Origin: DASYSA01 sp036003885
GTDB taxonomy: Bacteria > Acidobacteriota > Blastocatellia > UBA7656
NCBI GenBank assembly: GCA_036003885.1
Contig: DASYSA010000156.1
Span: forward strand, 1-15,278
Direction: 5' to 3'
Length of the DNA: 15,278 bases
The notes below the pieces were generated by a model. The model ran no database searches and was not told the origin of the DNA. It was given only the letters and a program-made list of their open reading frames with translations. Each line of letters begins with the position of its first letter. Positions within the stretch are counted from its first letter, which is position 1. The position numbers and the translations under genes were made by a program. Below are positions 1 through 6,751 of this stretch, one piece after another.

Positions 1-60
1 CCCTTCAGGTCCGGTCGCCGTCGTTCTGGTGTAAGGCATCAATGGCAGTGAAGCGTTCAT
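1..60 (-). CDS. Possible start of a further gene, running off the left edge
   Basis: An ATG at position 60 opens a frame of 20 codons with no stop before the window ends. It starts 8 bp after the TAA of the MauE-thioredoxin gene (69-71), the tight spacing seen elsewhere in this gene set. The visible peptide (MNASLPLMPYTRTTATGPEG) has no recognisable motif. No strong Shine-Dalgarno is visible; only a weak AAG lies upstream. It could be the next gene of the operon or a chance open stretch. The family cannot be named from this much sequence. Confidence 0.35.
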   Translation of the reverse strand, partial: MNASLPLMPYTRTTATGPEG

Positions 61-68
61 AGTTGTAC

Positions 69-1616
69 TTAAAAGTTGGACGCTATCGGCAGTTCCACTT
101 TTCGAACTCCGGCGAGCGCCAGAACATTCGGAAGTCCGACCTCCACGATTGAAGCGATTCTGCCATCGCGATCAATCAGAACCGCAGACGGGGTTGAACC
201 CGTGTCAAAAAGCGCGGACACCTCAGTTTCCCGATCGTGTAGAAACCGAGACTTGAAACTCCTGCCCGCTTCTTCGATTCTCTCCGCGTCACCTGAAGCG
301 ACGAATACAAGTCGCGGTGCGCCCTTCGGCGGTTTCTCTTCCCATCTCGTGACGTCCTCCGATAATGCTCGGCAGAACGGGCATCCCGGATCCCAGAACA
401 AGAGGAGAGTGTCTCGACCAAGGAAGTCTTTAGTGCCGACTGTTTGACCCTGAAGGTCAACAATCGAAAAGTCCGGTGCCGGATCCCCAACTCTAAGCGA
501 AGATCCCTCGGCAATTTGAGGCCCGTGTCCGTGTGGTCTCGCTCCGTTGCCAGCGCTGACACGTACGTCACTGTCAACAGTCTCGGCGACCAGCGCGCGG
601 ATTGCTTCGTCGCCGTAGGCCACCTGGCTGGCGATTCTTCCGTAACGACTGACAAAGACAGCAGCCGGAGTCCACTTAGCTTGATAATCCTCTGCCACTG
701 AGTGCTCGCCCTGCAGTAACAAATGCCTGGCGCCATACTTCTCGACTCGTTCCTGGTTGTCCTTCAGGGCACCTTTGCTAAGAAGAGCAACGGTTAGTTG
801 ATCACCATAATTACGCTCCCAAACTTTAACGATCGGCAAAAGCGTTTCGCACGGAAAACAGTTAGGACTGACAAAGAGCAACAGCACCGACTTGCCGTAA
901 GCCAGCAGGTCGTCCAGAGTCACAGTCCCTGCCGCTACGGATGCAAGTGAGAAACTCGGAGCCGGCGCTCCAATGGGAAGCCCTTCAAGCGGTGGGGCAG
1001 CATCTTTGCGCTCAACCGGCGGTTCTGCATAGTCCTCGTCAATCACCTTCTTCATCGCTTCAACCGTCGCCAGAACGACCGATTGCTGGGTCAGGACCCG
1101 GCGAAGATACATAACTGCCGATGCAAGCAGCGCGACCGCAATACCGCCAAGGATCAGATTAATTAGTTCGCCTGTCCTTAGTGCGGCAAGCCAGCTTACC
1201 GCGCTCAGCCCCGGATTGTTTTTCCCAAGCACGAAGATGACTCCAGCTATTGCAATCAGGGCAAGGTTGCGTGCGAACGTGAGCCAACTGACCGGCTCTG
1301 AATGAAGCTGCCCAAAGCAATGACAGTCAGGCGACTGTCCGCGCGCCAGATTAACAGCGATCCCGACAGCAAACATGAACAACAGCGCAAACGCAGCTAT
1401 CGATGCCACCCACGCTGTAGTCACAGGAATCAACGCCAACGCAATCAGGATCTCGGCGAAAGGCAAGAACCAGGCGAGCGGCCTCGCAAGTTTGTCGGGG
1501 ACGCCAAACCCTATGATCGCTTGGCGAGAGCCAGCTGTGTCCGCGACTTTTGCGATTCCAGCTATGCCGAATACCAAAGCCAGAAAGACTCTTGCGAAAA
1601 GTAGAACCATCTCCAT
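69..1616 (-). CDS. MauE/DoxX-like membrane protein fused to two thioredoxin-like domains
   Basis: The 515-residue protein has three parts. Residues about 1-175 form roughly five hydrophobic helices of MauE/DoxX type, with C98-H-C100-F-G in a loop, close to the CxCFG motif of MauE proteins. Residues about 215-345 are a first thioredoxin/AhpC-TSA-like domain with C253-F-P-C256 and a probable cis-proline in TP317. Residues about 373-505 are a second such domain, with C412-P-F-C415 and TP476. The inferred role is transfer of reducing power or disulfides across the membrane, with the Trx domains probably periplasmic; the substrate is unknown. The ATG at 1616 is supported by GGAG (1622-1625) with a 5-nt spacer. 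The stop of the upstream nucleotidyltransferase is one base away (TGA-C-ATG), so the two are very probably translationally coupled. The domain calls are firm; the physiological role is not. Confidence 0.9.
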   Translation of the reverse strand: MEMVLLFARVFLALVFGIAGIAKVADTAGSRQAIIGFGVPDKLARPLAWFLPFAEILIALALIPVTTAWVASIAAFALLFMFAVGIAVNLARGQSPDCHCFGQLHSEPVSWLTFARNLALIAIAGVIFVLGKNNPGLSAVSWLAALRTGELINLILGGIAVALLASAVMYLRRVLTQQSVVLATVEAMKKVIDEDYAEPPVERKDAAPPLEGLPIGAPAPSFSLASVAAGTVTLDDLLAYGKSVLLLFVSPNCFPCETLLPIVKVWERNYGDQLTVALLSKGALKDNQERVEKYGARHLLLQGEHSVAEDYQAKWTPAAVFVSRYGRIASQVAYGDEAIRALVAETVDSDVRVSAGNGARPHGHGPQIAEGSSLRVGDPAPDFSIVDLQGQTVGTKDFLGRDTLLLFWDPGCPFCRALSEDVTRWEEKPPKGAPRLVFVASGDAERIEEAGRSFKSRFLHDRETEVSALFDTGSTPSAVLIDRDGRIASIVEVGLPNVLALAGVRKVELPIASNF

Positions 1617-1617
1617 G

Positions 1618-2724
1618 TCAACTCCGATGCTGAATGGCCCTCGATGTCCAGATCAGTTCCGATACCAAAGCGACACTCCGCGAAACCACATGGCCAATTT
1701 GGAACGGAAGTCTGGGCACCCAGTTTAATGGGCCGCGCAACGTCATCGTCGCTTCGATTGGATTCGGCCAGTGGCTGAGCAATTCTTCGGGCAACTCGGC
1801 CAGCAATCTCGAGGGCTGACGTAACATCGCATAGAGTTGGCGCGGGGATCGCACAGGAGTTCCCCAGTCGCGCAATACTGCCTTGACCAACCAACTCGGG
1901 AGCCTCATTGCCTGATGCGCAATGGGCGTGCCTTCTATATCGACGCCGAGAAGAAGTGACGCAAGTCCGATGGCGCAGGCAACCCAATCGGCCTCACGTC
2001 GCGAACCAGCCAGACAACGATCCCAGTCAAACTCGTTCGTCCGCGACTCCAGGGCCACCGCGATGTCGCATAGCCACAGAGGGCGTACCGCGCCGTGACG
2101 CAACAAGTGCATACAAAGGTACCGCAGATTGTCCTCATCGCAGAGGACCCGTACCTCGATATCGTCGAGCTTTACCAGCCTCGAGCGCGCAAAGATGGCG
2201 TCCGTACGGCGATCGTAAAACTTACCAAAGCCGAAGTGCAAGTCCACGTTAGTGCCAAGACCTTCGACGCCCTTCAACGCCACACTGGCTTTCGCGTAGT
2301 GATCCGGCAGAACGCAGAGGTCGAGGTCACAGTAAGGCCGCATACCCGGTTCCGGGTAGAGCCGGGCCGCCGCCCATCCTTTTACCAGAAGCGGCTCGAC
2401 ACCCTCGCTACGCAGAAATGGGATAACGTGCTTCAGACTGCGGGCGTGAAGAGCTGCTTGAAGGGATTGTAATCGATAAGCCGCATGAAACCCTTCCGCG
2501 ATGGGATGGGTCCGAATGTCCGAGCCGCGAATCTTGCACCAGGCCAACCCGCCAGCCCCGGACCTCAAGACCAGGTTGGAGATATCCGCCAACTGCTCCA
2601 CCGAGTTGGCGGGCGCTGAACCTCTCCACGCGCCGGCAACCAACTCCGCGACCAGTCTGCCGCGCACCGCTCTCGCTTCGGCATGACGGGCAGTCTTGAA
2701 TTGCGATTTTACCGCCTCCAGCAT
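1618..2724 (-). CDS. Nucleotidyltransferase family protein (PF14907-like)
   Basis: This 368-residue soluble protein resembles the uncharacterised nucleotidyltransferase family PF14907. The signature is an LLVKG segment (K115, G116), then a YPxPxxRPYxDLDL segment (R129, D133, D135), then D161-L-H163 as probable third acidic position. This is the metal-binding layout of the Pol-beta nucleotidyltransferase fold. Family members occur in polysaccharide loci and also in some peptide-modification (for example lasso peptide) loci; their substrate is generally unknown. Here it follows a 265-bp hairpin-rich non-coding region and is coupled by one base to the MauE-thioredoxin gene. The ATG at 2724 has only a weak GAG upstream. 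The N-terminal 100 residues and the C-terminal half carry no motif I can name. The family call is good; the function is open. Confidence 0.85.
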   Translation of the reverse strand: MLEAVKSQFKTARHAEARAVRGRLVAELVAGAWRGSAPANSVEQLADISNLVLRSGAGGLAWCKIRGSDIRTHPIAEGFHAAYRLQSLQAALHARSLKHVIPFLRSEGVEPLLVKGWAAARLYPEPGMRPYCDLDLCVLPDHYAKASVALKGVEGLGTNVDLHFGFGKFYDRRTDAIFARSRLVKLDDIEVRVLCDEDNLRYLCMHLLRHGAVRPLWLCDIAVALESRTNEFDWDRCLAGSRREADWVACAIGLASLLLGVDIEGTPIAHQAMRLPSWLVKAVLRDWGTPVRSPRQLYAMLRQPSRLLAELPEELLSHWPNPIEATMTLRGPLNWVPRLPFQIGHVVSRSVALVSELIWTSRAIQHRS

Positions 2725-2989
2725 ACTGATCTCAGAAACCTGGTCCCGAGGCTAGCCGTTCCGTCGTGGACGAAGACTCTGCGTCCTTGACCCACTAAGT
2801 CGATCCTCACCCACTCTACAGATAGAGTCAGAATAGCGCCTCGAATCCGCGGGAATTCACCCGATTACGCCCGTCTGCCGTGTTCGGCAGGGTTACCTCG
2901 GCCGCCTGGAGAATCGAGCACTCTGGTGCTCTTGACCCCAGGCTATCGAGGTTCAACTCATTGTGAGCACTAATAGATTTTGAGTTTCT
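2725..2989 (-). other. 265-bp hairpin-rich non-coding region (fecR 3' UTR / nucleotidyltransferase leader)
   Basis: No convincing coding frame is present. Three perfect 6-bp stems, each with a 4-nt loop, are visible: ACTCTA/TAGAGT (2813-2828), CTGCCG/CGGCAG (2875-2890) and GAGCAC/GTGCTC (2916-2931). Smaller ones are GGACG/CGTCC (2768-2786), CGGG/CCCG (2850-2863) and CTCA/TGAG (2957-2967). A further GAGCAC at 2965-2970 could compete for the GTGCTC arm of the third stem, so two mutually exclusive folds are possible. No hairpin is followed by a T-run in the minus direction, so a classical intrinsic terminator is not supported. I could not match it to a known riboswitch or RNA family. Confidence 0.5.
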
Positions 2990-3679
2990 CTAGGGCGCAA
3001 GGGGACTGAGAACCGGAGGTATCGCGTCCTCGCCTCCTCTACGAGCCAAGAGCAAAAGGGCCGCCGGAAGGACAAGTAGTGCTAACAGGGGCCGGTCTTC
3101 ACCGCAATAAACTTTGAATACTGCGTCGCCCGAAGCGATGACCTCGGTTGCATCATCGAACTCCTTGTTCTCGCCAGCCTTTACTATTTTTTCTTTGCCC
3201 TGTCCGTACTTCACGGTCACCTGCCCGCGCGATACCTTAACGTGGTGGTCCTCACGCTGAACTATCTTAACGATGCCTGTCACGCCGCCAGGTACTGTCT
3301 CGGTTATGGCGCCACACCGGTGCAGGGTTGTTCGGACTTCGTTCCCAGACAGGATCAACGTAATCTCAGTCAAGTCATGAACATCCATTCGGCCCAGTGA
3401 AGCCATCTCGATCGTCGCATAGCTGCCACCGCCAGTCACGATCAGACTGCCGCTGAGCACCGTTGCCCCTGTCTGCACAGGAGTGCCATTTATCTCGACC
3501 CTGCCCTTGGCTGTCAGCGTCGCAGTCGGCGCCTGTCCGACCAGGATACTGTCGAAGATCGACTCGTCGCTTACGTCACTTCCCGCGGAAGCCGCAAACG
3601 AGCCGAGCGAAAAGACTGTCACCATCGATAGTGACAGCAGAACGCCGAACGAAGCTCTCAAGTTCTTGCGTATTCTCAT
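2990..3679 (-). CDS. Secreted FecR-domain protein with C-terminal membrane segment
   Basis: From the ATG at 3679 the product is 229 residues. The N-terminus is a signal peptide: basic RIRKNLR, a hydrophobic stretch, then a likely cleavage near SFAASA. Residues about 55-175 look like a FecR domain, the beta-rich domain also found in proteins unrelated to iron signalling. It has the alternating GRVEINGTPVQTG and later GQVTVKYG segments. Two cysteines (about 122 and 192) could form a disulfide. The end is a hydrophobic helix (about 197-212), then RRGGED and a Pro-rich tail, suggesting an anchor in the inner membrane. No sigma-regulator partner is present, so it is probably a structural or envelope protein. 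The frame extends upstream to a TTG at 3757, but AGGAGG at 3684-3689 favours 3679, or the adjacent ATG at 3682. It is flanked by the two longest non-coding regions, so it may be monocistronic. Confidence 0.8.
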   Translation of the reverse strand: MRIRKNLRASFGVLLSLSMVTVFSLGSFAASAGSDVSDESIFDSILVGQAPTATLTAKGRVEINGTPVQTGATVLSGSLIVTGGGSYATIEMASLGRMDVHDLTEITLILSGNEVRTTLHRCGAITETVPGGVTGIVKIVQREDHHVKVSRGQVTVKYGQGKEKIVKAGENKEFDDATEVIASGDAVFKVYCGEDRPLLALLVLPAALLLLARRGGEDAIPPVLSPLAP

Positions 3680-3683
3680 CATG

Positions 3684-3689
3684 CCTCCT
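3684..3689 (-). promoter_or_regulatory. Strong ribosome binding site of the FecR-domain gene
   Basis: A perfect AGGAGG on the minus strand is followed by two tandem ATG codons. It is 4 nt from the second (3679) and only 1 nt from the first (3682). This decides the start against the long TTG frame from 3757, whose extra 26 residues would hide the signal peptide. Confidence 0.75.
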
Positions 3690-3756
3690 AGTAATGGCGG
3701 AGAGTCTAGCGGAATCAAAGCCCCACCGCATGTGCGTTCATAATGTTTACCGTGCA

Positions 3757-3785
3757 AGGGTACGAGAAGGTGCCTCAGAAGTCAA
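3757..3785 (-). promoter_or_regulatory. Possible sigma-70-type promoter for the FecR-domain gene
   Basis: TTGACT (3785-3780) is a 5/6 match to a -35 box. A 17-nt spacer leads to TACCCT (3762-3757), a poor -10 box sharing only TA and the last T. Transcription would start near 3750, about 70 nt before the ATG. The half-site cluster at 3803-3833 would then sit just upstream of the -35 box, where an activator could act. The -10 is weak, so this is tentative. Confidence 0.3.
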
Positions 3786-3802
3786 CTACTATTTATCCGA
3801 AA

Positions 3803-3833
3803 ACCTAATGGAATTACCCACTTAGGTACCTAT
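3803..3833. promoter_or_regulatory. Cluster of ACCTA-type half-sites, candidate operator
   Basis: On the plus strand this stretch reads ACCTAA (3803-3808), ACCCAC (3816-3821), TTAGGT (3822-3827, the inverse of the first) and ACCTAT (3828-3833). TAGGTACCTA (3823-3832) is a perfect 10-bp palindrome, and TACC-N6-GGTA (3815-3828) is a second overlapping dyad. Sites of the form TACC...GGTA are typical of LuxR/NarL/FixJ-type response regulators, but no such regulator is in the window. The location, between the WecA-CapD fusion and the FecR gene and upstream of a possible promoter, suits an operator. The identity of the binding protein is unknown. Confidence 0.4.
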
Positions 3834-3879
3834 CCCCCCTGAACCACCCATCTGGCGGCGAGAAGAGTACTGCGTCAGT

Positions 3880-3908
3880 GAGCGACCGATGATGTCCGGC
3901 GCTCGCTC
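3880..3908 (-). terminator. Stem-loop just after the WecA-CapD fusion gene
   Basis: GAGCGA and TCGCTC form a 6-bp stem (3880-3885 with 3903-3908), with CCG/CGG able to extend it past a bulge. It starts 14 nt after the TAG stop at 3923-3925 and lies before the FecR gene. There is no T-run after it in the minus direction. It may therefore stabilise the mRNA end or act with Rho rather than being an intrinsic terminator. Confidence 0.3.
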
Positions 3909-3922
3909 CGAAATTTCTATTG

Positions 3923-5677
3923 CTATTCGATGCGTATGCTCAACTTCCTGAGGCACACGCCCATCGTCCGCAGGTTATCAAGTTTGCTTTCAGGTACTTT
4001 GAAACTCGATATGAGTACCTCGCTGATGCCATAGTTGCGAATAAGCTCCGGCACCTCGCCGCTTTCGAAGATTCTGTAGCCGTGCATTAGCCTTCCTGCT
4101 TTCCTGTCATCATCATCTATGAAACCGATTGGCGTATACTGGTGCTCGGCATTATTTAGAATCTCGCGGATCAACAGCGCGCCACCATCACCTGCGCCGT
4201 AAATCAACACCGGCTTCGCGCCGGGGCGCGCGGCGCCTTTGCCCACAATCAGCGCTCGTAGCAACCGGAAGGACAAGCGACTGGCGCTAATGAAGACCAG
4301 CAGCAGAAGCATGTTTAGCAGAAACACTGCCCGTGACGGCCCTCGAAAGCCATAAGACGCGAACACGGCCAATCCGCTCATAACCGACCCCGCGAGGACC
4401 GACTTCACAATCACCAGAAGATCGGCCACAGTCGCGTAGTGCCAGAATCCCCGGTACACCCCTCCTAACAAGAAGAAGGTCATCTCGATGATGATCAGGA
4501 CTGGCAGGGTTTTGAGGAAGATTGCCATCTGCTCGTCGGGTAATGTCCCGTCCCACCGCAACACATAGGCCCCATAGTAAGCAAGCGCGACAAGCACCAC
4601 GTCAAGCAGAACTTCGAATATCCGCCGCGTGTACGAAAACTCCCTGACGGCATTGATGAGGCGATAGCCGGTGATTTGTTGAGCGCTTTCGTATATCCGC
4701 ACCTTGCCCAGGTAGAGTCCAAGAAATATCACCAGCAGGGCGAACGCCGGAACCAGTAACAGCACCAATGAGGTCTCCCATAACCTGACCATTAGTGCCA
4801 GTATCCCTGACATGCCCGCGAAGAAATACAGCATCAACACCGCGCGCCGCTCTGACATGCCGAGGGCAACCAGCCGGTGCGAGGTGTGATCGCGCCCGCC
4901 GCGCGAGATCGGACGTCCCGCCAGCTTCCGCGTTATGGTCACCATGCAGGTGTCGAATATCGGAATCATCAGAATCAGCACCGGCGTGAGCAGCACTGAC
5001 GTCAGACTGCGAAAGCGGCCAGTGTCGCTCAAAAGGGCAGTCCCGGAAAGCGCGAATCCAAGAAACATTGAACCTGAGTCTCCCATGAAGATCGACGCCG
5101 GCTTAAAGTTGAAGAATAGGAACCCCAAAACCGCGGCGCCGAGAATGCCCGGGAGAACCGCCTCAGATGTCTGTCCATTGAGCAGGAACGTGACGGCAAG
5201 GAACACACACGATATAACCGACACACCTCCGGCGAGGCCGTCCATATTGTCCAGCAGGTTGATGGCGTTGGTCATGCCGACCAGCCAGAAGATCGTGAGC
5301 ACATCGTTGATCCACTGGTAGTTGACCCAGGGCAGGTGAAGACCAAAGCGGACTATAATGGCCGAAGCGACAAGTTGGGCGACAAGCTTCGCATATGGCT
5401 TGATATTAGCGATGTCGTCAACCAGCCCGACAACGAATAACAACGTGCCCCCCGCCACAATCGCGTATGCGCCAGGTAGTCGCGGCGCAAAGATAACGAA
5501 GCCGATCATGAACGCGAAGTAGATCGCCGCGCCGCCCAGCATCGGGGTTGGGCTCTTATGCCAGCGGTCCAGCCTTGGCACGGCTACGACGCCGGTGCGA
5601 CGTGACGCTGCGCGGGCAACAAGTGTGAGGATGACCGCTAACAGCAACGTGCAGAAGCTAGCCAGGATGATTCTCAT
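3923..5677 (-). CDS. WecA/MraY-family glycan-initiating transferase fused to a FlaA1/CapD N-terminal half
   Basis: From the ATG at 5677 the protein has 584 residues. Residues about 1-325 are a polytopic polyprenyl-phosphate HexNAc-1-phosphate transferase of the WecA/TagO/MraY superfamily. Visible motifs are GLVDD (D87, D88), NLLDNMDGLAGG (D143, D146), IFMGDSGS (D200) and the GRDHTSHR loop (H264, H267). This half should be a full enzyme that puts the first sugar phosphate on undecaprenyl phosphate at the inner membrane. Residues about 345-475 carry further helices, and 490-584 form a Rossmann domain (VLIYGAGDGG, then GFIDDDD). This matches the PF13727-type N-terminal half of FlaA1/CapD dehydratases and WbaP-like transferases. 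The SDR catalytic half that follows in CapD is absent; the protein stops at its boundary. A TTG start at 5689 would add four residues; neither start has a strong Shine-Dalgarno. The decarboxylase-like gene ends 45 bp upstream. Confidence 0.9.
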   Translation of the reverse strand: MRIILASFCTLLLAVILTLVARAASRRTGVVAVPRLDRWHKSPTPMLGGAAIYFAFMIGFVIFAPRLPGAYAIVAGGTLLFVVGLVDDIANIKPYAKLVAQLVASAIIVRFGLHLPWVNYQWINDVLTIFWLVGMTNAINLLDNMDGLAGGVSVISCVFLAVTFLLNGQTSEAVLPGILGAAVLGFLFFNFKPASIFMGDSGSMFLGFALSGTALLSDTGRFRSLTSVLLTPVLILMIPIFDTCMVTITRKLAGRPISRGGRDHTSHRLVALGMSERRAVLMLYFFAGMSGILALMVRLWETSLVLLLVPAFALLVIFLGLYLGKVRIYESAQQITGYRLINAVREFSYTRRIFEVLLDVVLVALAYYGAYVLRWDGTLPDEQMAIFLKTLPVLIIIEMTFFLLGGVYRGFWHYATVADLLVIVKSVLAGSVMSGLAVFASYGFRGPSRAVFLLNMLLLLVFISASRLSFRLLRALIVGKGAARPGAKPVLIYGAGDGGALLIREILNNAEHQYTPIGFIDDDDRKAGRLMHGYRIFESGEVPELIRNYGISEVLISSFKVPESKLDNLRTMGVCLRKLSIRIE

Positions 5678-5722
5678 ATTACAACCCAAATGATAGGGGC
5701 TTCGGACCCAGTCTCTTGATCG

Positions 5723-6751
5723 TCAGCTCGGAAGAGATCCCCACTCCTGAAACACCAGGGACCTCGCCGGTATCCCGAGCTCACCCACCATCTTCAAACG
5801 ATGGTACTCGATGATGCTGGTGAGTATTCCCTCCAGGTCGACCGTCGGTTTGTAGTCGATCAGGTCGCGTACCTTCGAAATATCAGGGACTCTCCGCATC
5901 ATGTCTTCAAAGCCTTCCTCGTAAGCCTGGTCGTACGGAACAAAAACTATGCGGGAGTCGGACTCGGTCATCTGCTTGATCTTCTGCGCAAGCTCCAGGA
6001 TTGTGGTCTCCTGGTCACTACCGATGTTATATACTTCACCAACGGCGTTGGTCTGCTCGGCGAGTCTGATCAGCGCCTTGACCACGTCCAGTACGTGCGT
6101 GAAACATCGAGTCTGAGAACCGTCGCCGTATACGGTGAGGTCCTGCCCCGTCAATGCCTGCTGCACGAAGTTAGGAATGACCATTCCGTAGCGTCCGGTC
6201 TGACGTGGACCAACAGTGTTGAACAGGCGTGCTATCACGGTTGGCACGCGCTTCTCTTTCCAGTAGGCGATGGCCAGGAATTCGTCGATCGCCTTCGAAC
6301 ATGCATAGCTCCAGCGACCTTTATTCGTTGGCCCCAGCACCAGATCGTCGTCCTCCTTGAACGGCACCTTGTTTCGTTTGCCGTAGACTTCAGACGTTGA
6401 CGTGATGAGCACACGCTTGCGCTTCTTGGCCGCAAGGCTGAGTACAATATCCGTTCCGCGAATGTTCGTCTCGATTGTACTGACCGGGCTCTCGACGATC
6501 AGCTTGACCCCTACCGCCGCGGCCAGGTGGTACACTACGTCGCACATATCTACCAACTCGGCGGTGAGTCGATAGTTCCGGATCGTGTCTATGTGGTAAG
6601 TAAGGTTGGGATGATTCTTGATCAATGCAATGTTCTCGATCGAGCCCGTAGATAGGTCATCGAGCAGATACACCTCATCACCACGCGCAAGGAGGTGCTC
6701 CGCGAGATGCGACCCGATGAACCCTGATCCGCCTGTTATTAGAATCTTCAT
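5723..6751 (-). CDS. UDP-glucuronate decarboxylase-like SDR (ArnA/UXS type NAD-dependent sugar dehydratase)
   Basis: The 342-residue protein is an extended SDR acting on a nucleotide sugar in the cytoplasm. The NAD site is GGSGFIG (residues 7-13), D31/D32 ends the second strand, and the catalytic set is TSTSEVYG (S120, E121) with Y149-A-C-S-K153. The S-E pair and the LGPTNKGRW segment before the YxxxK resemble the decarboxylase domain of ArnA and UDP-xylose synthases. UDP-glucuronate decarboxylase is therefore the best guess, giving a UDP-pentose or 4-keto-pentose. A 4-epimerase activity cannot be excluded. The ATG at 6751 has AGGA at a 9-nt spacing. It lies 97 bp downstream of the GT4 gene and 45 bp upstream of the WecA-CapD fusion. 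It is likely to supply a precursor to this locus. Confidence 0.85.
   Translation of the reverse strand: MKILITGGSGFIGSHLAEHLLARGDEVYLLDDLSTGSIENIALIKNHPNLTYHIDTIRNYRLTAELVDMCDVVYHLAAAVGVKLIVESPVSTIETNIRGTDIVLSLAAKKRKRVLITSTSEVYGKRNKVPFKEDDDLVLGPTNKGRWSYACSKAIDEFLAIAYWKEKRVPTVIARLFNTVGPRQTGRYGMVIPNFVQQALTGQDLTVYGDGSQTRCFTHVLDVVKALIRLAEQTNAVGEVYNIGSDQETTILELAQKIKQMTESDSRIVFVPYDQAYEEGFEDMMRRVPDISKVRDLIDYKPTVDLEGILTSIIEYHRLKMVGELGIPARSLVFQEWGSLPS

Noticed and set aside
2095..2472. Plus-strand open frame of 125 codons inside the nucleotidyltransferase gene
   Set aside because: It lies opposite a gene with clear family motifs, has no motif of its own, and long antisense frames are expected in sequence of this base composition.
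2768..2790. GGACGCAGAG on the minus strand, like part of the GEMM-I cyclic-di-GMP riboswitch
   Set aside because: The paired CAAACC-type strand and the ordered tetraloop/receptor elements of the riboswitch are not visible around it.
2870..2900. Similarity to 5S rRNA (CTGCCGAACACGGCAG on the minus strand resembles the CCGAACNCGG core)
   Set aside because: Only about ten bases match, and the core is fully explained by a perfect 6-bp hairpin. The flanking 5S helices and conserved 3' half are not present.
2990..3110. PEP-CTERM sorting signal at the end of the FecR-domain protein
   Set aside because: There is a hydrophobic helix followed by RR, but no Pro-Glu-Pro motif before it and the tail continues for about 15 residues. 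It looks like an ordinary membrane anchor.
3680..3757. N-terminal extension of the FecR-domain protein to the TTG at 3757
   Set aside because: The AGGAGG and tandem ATG at 3677-3682 give a proper signal peptide. The extension would add 26 residues before it and has no ribosome binding site.
3740..3775. Sigma-54 promoter (GGCAC and TTGCA upstream of the FecR gene)
   Set aside because: The two elements are separated by about 12 nt instead of the 5 nt between the -24 and -12 elements, so the spacing is wrong.
5801..6400. Plus-strand open frame of 199 codons opposite the decarboxylase-like gene
   Set aside because: The minus frame holds the complete SDR motif set. The plus frame is a shadow with no domain signature.
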